64,000 nucleotides of DNA from positions 5,284,001 to 5,348,000 of the forward strand of contig JAYKKM010000439.1 of NCBI GenBank assembly GCA_035772405.1. Reading direction: 5' to 3'. Shown piece by piece: positions 26,301 to 41,300 of the stretch. Numbering within the stretch: position 1 is the first letter of the stretch; each line of letters begins with the position of its first letter. The position numbers and the translations under genes were made by a program. This DNA comes from Chrysogorgia sp. JL179-B06 (lineage: Eukaryota > Cnidaria > Anthozoa > Scleralcyonacea > Chrysogorgiidae). Under the pieces are notes generated by a model that saw only the letters and a program-made list of their open reading frames with translations, was not told the DNA's origin and did not search any database.

Positions 26301-29300
26301 GTGTTTTAGATCTGATAAAACACGTGCTGCGAGTTTATTAAACGGCTTCAAACACGACCCATTTGATAAGTTCATTGGCGTAGTAATTTTGAAAATCGAT
26401 GTTGTCTAAGCAGAGAAAATCAAAGATAAAGTTTATGTAAATCAGGACGAATCTTTATCACATTTAAAGACACGATACGGTAGTGATTTTCTTTTGTCTT
26501 TTCCTCATGAATTATTAATGAGTGTTTGAAAGTTAGATATAAATTAGATTAATGACTATGCAATTACATCGCTTCATAACAGCACGAAGTTACCAAGCGT
26601 ACAGCCTATTATCCAATGAATACAACCTTTGTCATACCAACAACAAAGGCACCATTTAGCTAGTTGTCGTTTAGTCGTCTCACCCATTCTAAGCTCTACC
26701 TCCTTGGAGTAAGTTACACGGTGTAGCCAGGAAAACAGAGAATATTTCCCCACCCACATCCCTTGAACAAGTCAATGTTTGAAGTATCTCATTGTAAATA
26801 CATAATTAAGTAGGTAAAAAAATTGTAACCATCAGATATTTACTGTTTACTCGGGCTACCTGTGGTAACGCGAGTCTAGGTTTCGGCTTCATTAGTCGTA
26901 TTATTATTTTTGGGTTCCGCGAAATTGCGCAATAATATTTCCCGTCAGGCTTTTTCAACCGTGAGGCATGTTGCGGGTCAATAGCCGAGTTCTTTCTTTT
27001 CGACAGGCTTTGTTTTTAGTCTAGTTGTTCTCTGACTCTGTTGGTAGATTTTGAAAGTATCTGACTTAATCAGCAAGTGACAAGGGTTGCCACCTACCAA
27101 TACTATCAAGTTTTGTGATTGGTTGACTAAAACAATAAAACAACAGAATCAACCACAAAGAAACCAATGTCCTAACCCTAACCACTTTTGTTCCATGTAG
27201 CCAATCACAAAACCTGTTCATTTTAGGTACGTATTTACTGAGTGACAACTGTGTTGATCGTGAATACGCTCACTATGCTTACAACTGCACACCCTAAGAT
27301 GACGAGCGATTTCGAAACGGGTTGGTCCGCGATCTCCGGCAAATTCAAGTAAACATGCTGTGTTGATTTTAGCTGAAGACACCTACTATATGTTAATTCA
27401 AAATCTGTTTTCAGAATTAAAATCGAGTAAATATTGACCGAGATATAAACGTTCAAAAATCTACGACGAGCGGCCTTCGCGCGTATTGCCGTATGCCGAT
27501 TAATTTCTAAGTACATAAACAGGTTTTTACGAAGTGTATGCACGTTCGCGTAATATAATAGATACGTATGTTATGTATTTGGACTCGGTAATCCCAAATC
27601 AGTTTTCAGAATTTAAATCGGTTAAATATTGACTGAGATAACGTTCCAAATCTACGATTAATAAACATGCATCTTTTCCGATTTGTGATCAACAAATACA
27701 TGGCGTGCGAGGTTTGGGGATAATGGGTGGGGGAAATCCCGCAGGGGGATTTCACACGCCAGCGATCGCGGCCGTAACTGCAAAAAAGCAGTCGCACAAA
27801 CACAAAGCAACTTCTTACTTCGTTCTGCTATTCAGGGAGTAACTCTTGCCAATCACGATCATTATTTTAGAAGTTTACTATAATTTAAATGCCCAAACAA
27901 TAGTTAAACTGTAGTTAAGAGAAAACGAGAAACTTTTGACAACTGACAAATTTGGCGAAAATGAGCCATATACAGTATGCCACGATGCCAGCGCAAAAGT
28001 AGCCCGAGTTAACACCTAGCGGGAGGATATCAATAAAGTTAATGGGGCGGGAAGCTGGTGTCCTCAGACCACACTTTACCCACGGTAAAGCATACTGGCC
28101 ATGGCATGAGGGTATAGGTCCTTACAAAAGGGGTGAGTGCCCTTACCTTCACTCTGACCTGTATTTCTCAATTTTTTCCGAATTTATCCACATTATTTGC
28201 GTACAATCATTAATAGTAGAATTATGGAAAATAACTTCAATATGTAAAACAAATAATAAATTACCATCCTCATCTGTCCTGAAATTTGTTGAAGTATTAT
28301 TTCCTTCGCCTTTGCTAGTCGAAGCACTAACTTTGATTTCATACGAGCTGAATTTTTCTAAAGAATGAAAAATAATTTTACTAACTTGTATAACTTAAGA
28401 ATACAACAAACCTCGACGAGTATGTTTACATAGTAGAATCGAATATTATTTTAACATTAAACTTTTATTTAAGAGAGGCTGAGGGGGTATCATATGAAGC
28501 AGGGGGCTTCTGAGTGACCCTCTCCCCATAACAAATAACTGAACAACTTTAAATTGGTAAATAGTCCAAAAAATGTTGTATATTTCACTTCTGAAATTTT
28601 ATAGAGCTTAGTGTGGTGAGTGTTTTCAGCGATAGAATTTGGTATATGTATGTTGTACTGGGAAAAAAAAGAGGAAAAAATCAACAGTATTTTTCGATCC
28701 TAAATTTACTCAATTTTCAAAATTACACTGTGGACAACCAAGATGCAATATCAAAAATTCAATCGCTGAAAACAATCTTCTGCTTCTGTAGTTCAAAAAA
28801 TTATTAAACACAAATCATTTACCAAAATTAATGGGTATAAGATATTTTTTCTTGACTAAATGCGCTTTTTTCCACCCTTTACCTTATTACAGGGCTAATT
28901 GTCAATTAAAGCATCTAGAATTATTTTATTTGTAATCTTTGTTTAATAAGCTTTCTTTTGATGTATAATATGCCAGGGTTGCTATGAATAAGCATGCATA
29001 GAAACACGGTCGACCATTATTTTCAAAGTTTAGATAGACCTCCACCTTAACCTTCAGGATAAAACCCGTCAGTATAAAGTTGGTATCGGTGGGTATCCTG
29101 GAAACGAAGTCACGTAATAGATAAATAATCTTTTTCTTATCGCTTTTAAATTAATAAATAACTTACCCAAATTCATTATTGTGACGTTTCTAATGGAGGG
29201 CGCAACTGTTTTGTTGAGAATTGGCATATCTGCAAGAGGTTTGTTGTTATCGTCTTTTATTAATGTCCAGTAAATATGATAATTAAGTATAATGCCATTT

Positions 29301-32300
29301 GGGTGTTCAGGTTCATTCCATAGAACTTTAAGAGAAGTGGAAGAAACTGCTTTAACAGTAACGTTGGTTGGGTCACCTGGAACTATAAGGAAAAGATAAA
29401 ACATTTAGTAAACAAATGAATAAACAAAATCCAATATTAGGGAGCATTCATTATTATTTATGGCAGGAGTTGGTACCGACGAGAAACAAGTTGAAACCAA
29501 AAATAAAACGTTTTACCCAACCTTTCAAACACTGAATTTTTCTTCTACCCAACCATCACTAGATGATGAAACCATATACATGTTATACTGCATACATGAA
29601 TATCATCATGATATCATATATGTATATACACAGTACGCCCTTTGCCTACTGTCTCGTCCTTGCTCTTATCATAACCTTTAGATATTTATCTGATATTTAT
29701 AGTGTTAAAGTATGAGATCATTACAATATTCTAAGGAAGTTACTGTTTATAAACACGAAAAATATGTCTATCTAAAATATTATTTTGAGGTTTTAGCCGA
29801 CACTGTCTTTGAACAAGCAATCTATTTGTTTTATATTGTATCACTCTTATTATAACTATAGACATTAAACACTGATTTATTTTATTTTATTTATTTTGAT
29901 TGAAAATTTGTTAGCTGATATTTATAGTGCAGCAAAAAAATCTTACCCAACCTTTTACCACCAAAAATTTGGCTTAGCCAACTTAGCCATAAATAATGAA
30001 CGCGTGTTTAATCATTCTCAGTTGTTTCACAACTACATACTAATGTTGACTCTTACTTGTTTCATTAGTACGTTCACTTATATTTACTGAAGCACCTTTT
30101 CCAGCTTTAGTTACTGCATTTACCGATACATTGTAGATGGAATAAGGATCTGTAGAAATAAATAGAAAATAACATTACAAAATAGCATTACAAAATAGCA
30201 TTACCGTCCGTCCGTCTGAAACAACGAATTTTGATTTCATACTTACTTAGATTGTTTATGACAAAGAATATTGCATTAGAAATAGTTTTGTTCTTTAATT
30301 CTCCAAGTTTAGTTTGGTTTTTGTCATTTTTAACCATTTTCCATGTCACATCGTACCCTGTGATAACACCATTAGGATGAGAGGGACGCGTCCATGATAA
30401 GTTGAGACTTGTGGAGGAAATTTTTATTAGTTGAACGTCTTCTGGTACACCAGGAACTAAAATAAACCACAATGCAAACAAAAAGTTAACATGCAAATAA
30501 TAGCATTTACTTGAAAGTAACAATTTATATAGTGACAGTTGCCATGGCATCAGGTCACTCCCTTATGGGAGGGTCCCAGGGCGGGTTTTGGGGTTGGTTG
30601 TAGAATGGCCGTCTTGTGAATAACAGTTTATAATATTATCTGCGTGTTATCGTTGCTACAGTTAGATATAAATTAAGATTAATAACTATGCAATTACATC
30701 GCTTTCATAAAAGCACGAAGTTACCAAGTGTACAGTCTTTTATCCAATGAATACAACCTTTGTCATACCAACAACAAAGGCACCATTAAGCTAGTTGTCA
30801 TTTAGTCGTCTCACCGATTCTAAGCTCTACCTCCTTGCAGTAAGTTACACGGCGTAGCCAGTTCCCCACCCACATCCCTTGAACAAGTCAATATTTGAAG
30901 TATCCCATTGTAAATACATAATTAAGTAGGTAAAAAAATTGTAAGCATCAGATATTTACTGTTTACTGGGGCTACCAGTGGTAACGCGAGTCTAGGTTTC
31001 GGCTTCATTAGTCGTATTATTATTTTTGGGGTTCCACAGATTTGCGAAATTGCGCAATAATATTTCCCGTCAGGCTTTGGCGAACCGTGAGGCATGTTGC
31101 GGGTCAACATGCTGTGTTGATTTTACCTGAAGACACCTATGTTATGTACTTGAACTCGGTAATTCCAAATCTGTTTTCAGAATTAAAATCGAGTAAAAAA
31201 TCTACGACGAGCGGCCTTCGCGCGTATTGCCATCTCCCGATTAATTTCTAAGTACATAAACAGGTTTTTACGAAGCGTATGCACGTTCGCGTAATATAAT
31301 AGATACGTATGTTATGTATTTGGACTCGGTAATCCCAAAGCAGTTTTCAGAATTGAAATCGGATACATATTGACTGAGATAACGTTCCAAATCTACGATT
31401 AATAAACATGCATCTTTTCCGATTTGTGATCAACAAATACATGGCGTGCGAGGTTTGGGGATAATGGTGGGGGAAATCCCGCAGGGGGGATTTCACACGC
31501 CAGCGATCGCGGCCGTAACTGCAAAAAAGCAGTCGCACAAACACAAAGCAACTTCTTACTTCGTTCTGCTATTCAGGGAGTAACTCTTGCCAATCACGAT
31601 CATTATTTTAGAAGTTTACTATAATTTAAATGCCCAAACAATAGTTAAGAGAAAACTGGAAACTTTTGACAACTGACAAATTTGGCGAAAATGAGCCATA
31701 TACAGTATGCCACGATGCCAGCAGTAGCCCGAGTTAACGCCTAGCGGGCGTCTTGTTTCGTTTAGAATAACAATAAAGTCAATGGGGCGGGAAGCTGGTG
31801 TCCTGACCACACTTCACCAACGGTAAAGCACACTGGCCATGGCATGAGGGTATAGGTCCTTACAAAAGGGGTGAGTGCCCTTACCTTCACTCTGACCTGT
31901 ATTTCCCAATTTTTTCCGAATTTATCCACATTATTTGCGTACAATCATTAATAGTAGAATTATGGCAAATAACTTCAATATGTAAAAAAAAAAAATTACC
32001 ATGCTCATCTGTCCTGAAATTTGTCGAAGTATTATTTCCTTCGCCTTTGCTAGTCGAAGCACTTACTCTGATTTCATACGAGCTGAATTTTTCTAAAGAA
32101 TGAAAAATAATTTTACTAACTTGTATAACTTAAGAATACAACAAACCTCGACGAGTATGTTTACATAGTAGAATCGAATATTATTTTAACATTAAACTTT
32201 TATTTAAGAGAGGCTGAGGGGGTATCATATGAAGCAGGGGGCTTCTGAGTGACCCTCTCCCCATAACAAATAACTGAAAAAACTTTAAATTGGTAAATAG

Positions 32301-35300
32301 TCCAAAAAATTTTGTATATTTCACTTCTGAAATCTTGGTTTGTGTGGTGAGTGTTTTCAGCGATAGAATTTGGTATATGTATGTTGTAATGGAAAAAATA
32401 TGAGGAAAAAATCAACAGTATTTTTCGATCCTAAATTTACTCAATTTTCAAAATTACACTATGGACAACCACGATGCAATTTCAAAAATTCAAACGCTGA
32501 AAACAATCTCCTGCTTCTGCAGTTCAAAAAATTATTAAACACAAATCATTTACCAAAATTGGTATGAGATATTTTTTTCTTGACTAAATGCGCTTTTTCT
32601 GATCACGGCCCGTCACCCTTTACCTTATTACAGGGCTAATTGTTAATTAACGCATCTAGAATTATTCTATTTGTAATCTTTGTTTAATAAGCTTTCTTTT
32701 GATGTATTAGTGCCAAGGGTTGCTATGAACACCAATGGATTAGCATGCATAGAAACCCGGTCGACCATTATTTTCAAAGTTTAGATAGACCTCCACCTTA
32801 ACCTTCAGGATAAAACCCGAAAAAAAAAGAGGAAAAAATCAACAGTATTTTTCGATCCTAAATTTACTCAATTTTCAAAATTACACTGTGGACAACCAAG
32901 ATGCAATATCAAAAATTCAATCGCTGGAAACAATCTTCTGCTTCTGTAGTTCAAAAAATTATTAAACACAAATCATTTACCAAAATTAATGGGTATGAGA
33001 TATTTTTTCTTGACTAAATGCGCTTTTTTCTGATCACGGCCCCTCACCCTTTACCTTATTACAGGGCTAATTGTCAATTAAAGCATCTAGAATTATTTTA
33101 TTTGTAATCTTTGTTTAATAAGCTTTCTTTTGATGTATAATATGCCAGGGTTGCTATGAATAAGCATGCATAGAAACACGGTCGACCATTATTTTCAAAG
33201 TTTAGATAGACCTCCACCTTAACCTTCAGGATAAAACCCGTCAGCATAGTATAAAGTTGGTATCGGTGGGTATCCTGGAAACGAAGTCACGTAACAGATA
33301 AATAATATTTTTCTTATCGTTTTTAAATTAATAAATAACTTACCCAAATCCATTATTGTGACGTTTCTAACGGAGGGCGCAACTGTTTTGTTGAGAATTG
33401 GCATATCTGCAAGAGGTTTGTTGTTATCGTCTTTTATTAATGTCCAGTAAATATGATAATTTAGTATAATGCCATTTGGGTGTTCAGGTTCATTCCATAG
33501 AACTTTAAGTGAAGTGGAAGAAACTGCTTTAGCAGTAACGTTGGTTGGGTCACCTGGAACTATAAGGAAAAGATAAAACATTTAGTAAACAAATGAATAA
33601 ACAAAATACATGAATATCATCATGATATCATATATGTATATACACAGTACGCCCTTTGCCTACTGTCTCGTCCTTGCTCTTATCATAACCTTTAGATATT
33701 TATCTGATATTTATAGTGTTAAAGTATGAGATCATTACAATATTCTAAGGAAGTTACTGTTTATAAACACGAAAAATATGTCTATCTAAAATATTATTTT
33801 GAGGTTTTAGCCGACACTGTCTTTGAACAAGCAATCTATTTGTTTTATATTGTATCACTCTTATTATAACTATAGACATTAAACACTGATTTATTTTATT
33901 TTATTTATTTTGATTGAAAATTTGTTAGCTGATATTTATAGTGCAGCAAAAAAATCTTACCCAACCTTTTACCACCAAAAATTTGGCTTAGCCAACTCAT
34001 TTCTCTTCGTGACCAACCCCAGCCATAAATAATGAACGCGTGTTTAATCATTCTCAGTTGTTTCACAACTACATACTAATGTTGACTCTTACTTGTTTCA
34101 TTAGTACGTTCACTTATATTTACTGAAGCACCTTTTCCAGCTTTAGTTACTGCATTTACCGATACATTGTAGATGGAATAAGGATCTGCAGAAATAAATA
34201 GAAAATAACATTACAAAATAGCATTACAAAATAGCATTACCGTCCGTCCGTCTGAAACAACGAATTTTGATTTCATACTTACTTAGATTGTTTATGACAA
34301 AGAATATTGCATTAGAAATAGTTTTGTTCTTTAATTCTCCAAGTTTAGTTTGGTTTTTGTCATTTTTAACCATTTTCCATGTCACATCGTACCCTGTGAT
34401 AACACCATTAGGATGAGAGGGACGCGTCCATGATAAGTTGAGACTTGTGGAGGAAATTTTTATTAGTTGAACGTCTTCTGGTACACCAGGAACTAAAATA
34501 AACCACAATGCAAACAAAAAGTTAACATGCAAATAATAGCATTTACTTGAAAGTAACAATTTATATAGTGACAGTTGCCATGGCATCAGGTCACTCCCTT
34601 ATGGGAGGGTCCCAGGGCGGGTTTTGGCGTTGGTTGTAGAATGGCCGTCTTGTGAATAACAGTTTATAATATTATCTGCGTGTTATCGTTGCTACAGTTA
34701 GATATAAATTAAGATTAATAACTATGCAATTACATCGCTTTCATAAAAGCACGAAGTTACCAAGTGTACAGCCTTTTATCCAATGAATACAACCTTTGTC
34801 ATACCAACAACAAAGGCACCATTAAGCTAGTTGTCATTTAGTCGTCTCACCGATTCTAAGCTCTACCTCCTTGCAGTAAGTTACACGGCGTAGCCAGTTC
34901 CCCACCCACATCCCTTGAACAAGTCAATATTTGAAGTATCCCATTGTAAATACATAATTAAGTAGGTAAAAAAATTGTAAGCATCAGATATTTACTGTTT
35001 ACTGGGGCAACCAGTGGTAACGCGAGTCTAGGTTTCGGCTTCATTAGTCGTATTATTATTTTTGGGGTTCCACAGATTTGCGAAATTGCGCAATAATATT
35101 TCTCGTCAGGCTTTGGCGAACCGTGAGGCATGTTGCGGGTCAACATGCTGTGTTGATTTTACCTGAAGACACCTATGTTATGTACTTGAACTCGGTAATT
35201 CCAAATCTGTTTTCAGAATTAAAATCGAGTAAAAAATCAACGACGAGCGGCCTTCGCGCGTATTGCCATCTCCCGATTAATTTCTAAGTACATAAACAGG

Positions 35301-38300
35301 TTTTTACGAAGCGTATGCACGTTCGCGTAATATAATAGATACGTATGTTATGTATTTGGACTCGGTAATCCCAAATCAGTTTTCAGAATTGAAATCGGAT
35401 ACATATTGACTGAGATAACGTTCCAAATCTACGATTAATAAACATGCATCTTTTCCGATTTGTGATCAACAAATACATGGCGTGCGAGGTTTGGGGATAA
35501 TGGTGGGGGAAATCCCGCAGGGGGGATTTCACACGCCAGCGATCGCGGCCGTAACTGCAAAAAAGCAGTCGCACAAACACAAAGCAACTTCTTACTTCGT
35601 TCTGCTATTCAGGGAGTAACTCTTGCCAATCACGATCATTATTTTAGAAGTTTACTATAATTTAAATGCCCAAACAATAGTTAAGAGAAAACTGGAAAGT
35701 TTTGACAACTGACAAATTTGGCGAAAATGAGCCACATACAGTATGCCACGATGCCAGCAGTAGCCCGAGTTAACGATTAGCGGGCGTCTTGTTTCGTTTA
35801 GAATAACAATAAAGTCAATGGGGCGGGAAGCTGGTGTCCTGACCACACTTCACCAACGGTAAAGCACACTGGCCATGGCATGAGGGTATAGGTCCTTACA
35901 AAAGGGGTGAGTGCCCTTACCTTCACTCTGACCTGTATTTCCCAATTTTTTCCGAATTTATCCACATTATTTGCGTACAATCATTGATAGCAGAATTATG
36001 GCAAATAACCTCAATATGTAAAAAAAAAAATTACCATCCTCATCTGTCCTGAAATTTGTCGAAGTATTATTTCCTTCGCCTTTGCTAGTCGAAGCACTAA
36101 CTTTGATTTCATACGAGCTGAATTTTTCTAAAGAATGAAAAATAATTTTACTAACTTGTATAACTTAAGAATACAACAAACCTCGACGAGTATGTTTACA
36201 TAGTAGAATCGAATATTATTTTAACATTAAACTTTTATTTAAGAGAGGCTGAGGGGGTATCATATGAAGCAGGGGGCTTCTGCGTGACCTCTCCCCATAA
36301 CAAATAACTGAAAAACTTTAAATTGGTAAATAGTCGAAAAAATGTTGTATATTTCACTTCTGAAATCTTGGTTTGTGTGGTGAGTGTTTTCAGCGATAGA
36401 ATTTGGTATATGTATGTTGTAATGGAAAAAATATGAGGAAAAAATCAACAGTATTTTTCGATCCTAAATTTACTCAATTTTCAAAATTACACTATGGACA
36501 ACCACGATGCAATGTCAAAAATTCAAACGCTGAAAACAATCTCCTGCTTCTGCAGTTCAAAAAATTATTAAACACAAATCATTTACCAAAATTGGTATGA
36601 GATATTTTTTTTCATGACTAAATGCGCTTTTTCTGATCACGGCCCGTCACCCTTTACCTTATTACAGGGCTAATTGTTAATTAACGCATCTAGAATTATT
36701 TTATTTGTAATCTTTGTTTAATAAGCTTTCTTTTGATGTATTAGTGCCAAGGGTTGCTATGAACACCAATGGATTAGCATGCATAGAAACCCGGTCGACC
36801 ATTATTTTCAAAGTTTAGATAGACCTCCACCTTAACCTTCAGGATAAAACCCGAAAAAAAAAAAGAGGAAAAAATCAACAGTATTTTTCGATCCTAAATT
36901 TACTCAATTTTCAAAATTACACTGTGGACAACCAAGATGCAATATCAAAAATTCAATCGCTGGAAACAATCTTCTGCTTCTGTAGTTCAAAAAATTATTA
37001 AACACAAATCATTTACCAAAATTAATGGGTATAAGATATTTTTTCTTGACTAAATGCGCTTTTTTCCACCCTTTACCTTATTACAGGGCTAATTGTCAAT
37101 TAAAGCATCTAGAATTATTTTATTTGTAATCTTTGTTTAATAAGCTTTCTTTTGATGTATAATATGCCAGGGTTGCTATGAATAAGCATGCATAGAAACA
37201 CGGTCGACCATTATTTTCAAAGTTTAGATAGACCTCCACCTTAACCTTCAGGATAAAACCCGTCAGTATAAAGTTGGTATCGGTGGGTATCCTGGAAACG
37301 AAGTCACGTAATAGATAAATAATCTTTTTCTTATCGCTTTTAAATTAATAAATAACTTACCCAAATCCATTATTGTGACGTTTCTAACGGAGGGCGCAAC
37401 TGTTTTGTTGAGAATTGGCATATCTGCAAGAGGTTTGTTGTTATCGTCTTTTATTAATGTCCAGTAAATATGATAATTAAGTATAATGCCATTTGGGTGT
37501 TCAGGTTCATTCCATAGAACTTTAAGTGAAGTGGAAGAAACTGCTTTAGCAGTAACGTTGGTTGGGTCACCTGGAACTATAAGGAAAAGATAAAACATTT
37601 AGTAAACAAATGAATAAACAAAATCCAATATTAGGGAGCATTCATTATTATTTATGGCAGGAGTTGGTACCGACGAGAAACAAGTTGAAACCAAAAATAA
37701 AACGTTTTACCCAACCTTTCAAACACTGAATTTTTCTTCTACCCAACCATCACTAGATGATGAAACCATATACATGTTATACTGCATACATGAATATCAT
37801 CATGATATCATATATGTATATACACAGTACGCCCTTTGCCTACTGTCTCGTCCTTGCTCTTATCATAACCTTTAGATATTTATCTGATATTTATAGTGTT
37901 AAAGTATGAGATCATTACAATATTCTAAGGAAGTTACTGTTTATAAACACGAAAAATATGTCTATCTAAAATATTATTTTGAGGTTTTAGCCGACACTGT
38001 CTTTGAACAAGCAATCTATTTGTTTTATATTGTATCACTCTTATTATAACTATAGACATTAAACACTGATTTATTTTATTTTATTTATTTTGATTGAAAA
38101 TTTGTTAGCTGATATTTATAGTGCAGCAAAAAAATCTTACCCAACCTTTTACCACCAAAAATTTGGCTTAGCCAACTTAGCCATAAATAATGAACGCGTG
38201 TTTAATCATTCTCAGTTGTTTCACAACTACATACTAATGTTGACTCTTACTTGTTTCATTAGTACGTTCACTTATATTTACTGAAGCACCTTTTCCAGCT

Positions 38301-41300
38301 TTAGTTACTGCATTTACCGATACATTGTAGATGGAATAAGGATCTGTAGAAATAAATAGAAAATAACATTACAAAATAGCATTACAAAATAGCATTACCG
38401 TCCGTCCGTCTGAAACAACGAATTTTGATTTCATACTTACTTAGATTGTTTATGACAAAGAATATTGCATTAGAAATAGTTTTGTTCTTTAATTCTCCAA
38501 GTTTAGTTTGGTTTTTGTCATTTTTAACCATTTTCCATGTCACATCGTACCCTGTGATAACACCATTAGGATGAGAGGGACGCGTCCATGATAAGTTGAG
38601 ACTTGTGGAGGAAATTTTTATTAGTTGAACGTCTTCTGGTACACCAGGAACTAAAATAAACCACAATGCAAACAAAAAGTTAACATGCAAATAATAGCAT
38701 TTACTTGAAAGTAACAATTTATATAGTGACAGTTGCCATGGCATCAGGTCACTCCCTTATGGGAGGGTCCCAGGGCGGGTTTTGGGGTTGGTTGTAGAAT
38801 GGCCGTCTTGTGAATAACAGTTTATAATATTATCTGCGTGTTATCGTTGCTACAGTTAGATATAAATTAAGATTAATAACTATGCAATTACATCGCTTTC
38901 ATAAAAGCACGAAGTTACCAAGTGTACAGTCTTTTATCCAATGAATACAACCTTTGTCATACCAACAACAAAGGCACCATTAAGCTAGTTGTCATTTAGT
39001 CGTCTCACCGATTCTAAGCTCTACCTCCTTGCAGTAAGTTACACGGCGTAGCCAGTTCCCCACCCACATCCCTTGAACAAGTCAATATTTGAAGTATCCC
39101 ATTGTAAATACATAATTAAGTAGGTAAAAAAATTGTAAGCATCAGATATTTACTGTTTACTGGGGCTACCAGTGGTAACGCGAGTCTAGGTTTCGGCTTC
39201 ATTAGTCGTATTATTATTTTTGGGGTTCCACAGATTTGCGAAATTGCGCAATAATATTTCCCGTCAGGCTTTGGCGAACCGTGAGGCATGTTGCGGGTCA
39301 ACATGCTGTGTTGATTTTACCTGAAGACACCTATGTTATGTACTTGAACTCGGTAATTCCAAATCTGTTTTCAGAATTAAAATCGAGTAAAAAATCTACG
39401 ACGAGCGGCCTTCGCGCGTATTGCCATCTCCCGATTAATTTCTAAGTACATAAACAGGTTTTTACGAAGCGTATGCACGTTCGCGTAATATAATAGATAC
39501 GTATGTTATGTATTTGGACTCGGTAATCCCAAAGCAGTTTTCAGAATTGAAATCGGATACATATTGACTGAGATAAACGTTCCAAATCTACGATTAATAA
39601 ACATGCATCTTTTCCGATTTGTGATCAACAAATACATGGCGTGCGAGGTTTGGGGATAATGGTGGGGGAAATCCCGCAGGGGGGATTTCACACGCCAGCG
39701 ATCGCGGCCGTAACTGCAAAAAAGCAGTCGCACAAACACAAAGCAACTTCTTACTTCGTTCTGCTATTCAGGGAGTAACTCTTGCCAATCACGATCATTA
39801 TTTTAGAAGTTTACTATAATTTAAATGCCCAAACAATAGTTAAGAGAAAACTGGAAACTTTTGACAACTGACAAATTTGGCGAAAATGAGCCATATACAG
39901 TATGCCACGATGCCAGCAGTAGCCCGAGTTAACGCCTAGCGGGCGTCTTGTTTCGTTTAGAATAACAATAAAGTCAATGGGGCGGGAAGCTGGTGTCCTG
40001 ACCACACTTCACCAACGGTAAAGCACACTGGCCATGGCATGAGGGTATAGGTCCTTACAAAAGGGGTGAGTGCCCTTACCTTCACTCTGACCTGTATTTC
40101 CCAATTTTTTCCGAATTTATCCACATTATTTGCGTACAATCATTAATAGTAGAATTATGGCAAATAACTTCAATATGTAAAAAAAAAAAATTACCATGCT
40201 CATCTGTCCTGAAATTTGTCGAAGTATTATTTCCTTCGCCTTTGCTAGTCGAAGCACTTACTCTGATTTCATACGAGCTGAATTTTTCTAAAGAATGAAA
40301 AATAATTTTACTAACTTGTATAACTTAAGAATACAACAAACCTCGACGAGTATGTTTACATAGTAGAATCGAATATTATTTTAACATTAAACTTTTATTT
40401 AAGAGAGGCTGAGGGGGTATCATATGAAGCAGGGGGCTTCTGAGTGACCCTCTCCCCATAACAAATAACTGAAAAACTTTAAATTGGTAAATAGTCCAAA
40501 AAATTTTGTATATTTCACTTCTGAAATCTTGGTTTGTGTGGTGAGTGTTTTCAGCGATAGAATTTGGTATATGTATGTTGTAATGGAAAAAATATGAGGA
40601 AAAAATCAACAGTATTTTTCGATCCTAAATTTACTCAATTTTCAAAATTACACTATGGACAACCACGATGCAATTTCAAAAATTCAAACGCTGAAAACAA
40701 TCTCCTGCTTCTGCAGTTCAAAAAATTATTAAACACAAATCATTTACCAAAATTGGTATGAGATATTTTTTTCTTGACTAAATGCGCTTTTTCTGATCAC
40801 GGCCCGTCACCCTTTACCTTATTACAGGGCTAATTGTTAATTAACGCATCTAGAATTATTTTATTTGTAATCTTTGTTTAATAAGCTTTCTTTTGATGTA
40901 TTAGTGCCAAGGGTTGCTATGAACACCAATGGATTAGCATGCATAGAAACCTGGTCGACCATTATTTTCAAAGTTTAGATAGACCTCCACCTTAACCTTC
41001 AGGATAAAACCCGAAAAAAAAAGAGGAAAAAATCAACAGTATTTTTCGATCCTAAATTTACTCAATTTTCAAAATTACACTGTGGACAACCAAGATGCAA
41101 TATCAAAAATTCAATCGCTGGAAACAATCTTCTGCTTCTGTAGTTCAAAAAATTATTAAACACAAATCATTTACCAAAATTAATGGGTATGAGATATTTT
41201 TTCTTGACTAAATGCGCTTTTTTCTGATCACGGCCCCTCACCCTTTACCTTATTACAGGGCTAATTGTCAATTAAAGCATCTAGAATTATTTTATTTGTA

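Noticed and set aside
29383..29404. Alternative start MFYLFLIV before each A domain
   Set aside because: Same reason: intron 3' end with the acceptor CTTATAG.
30456..30550. Apparent signal peptide in front of each B domain ([11 protein letters not shown]...FALWFILV)
   Set aside because: It lies in the intron; the hydrophobic stretch is the translated polypyrimidine tract and the acceptor TTTTAG sits just before the PGVP codons. It recurs at every B exon.
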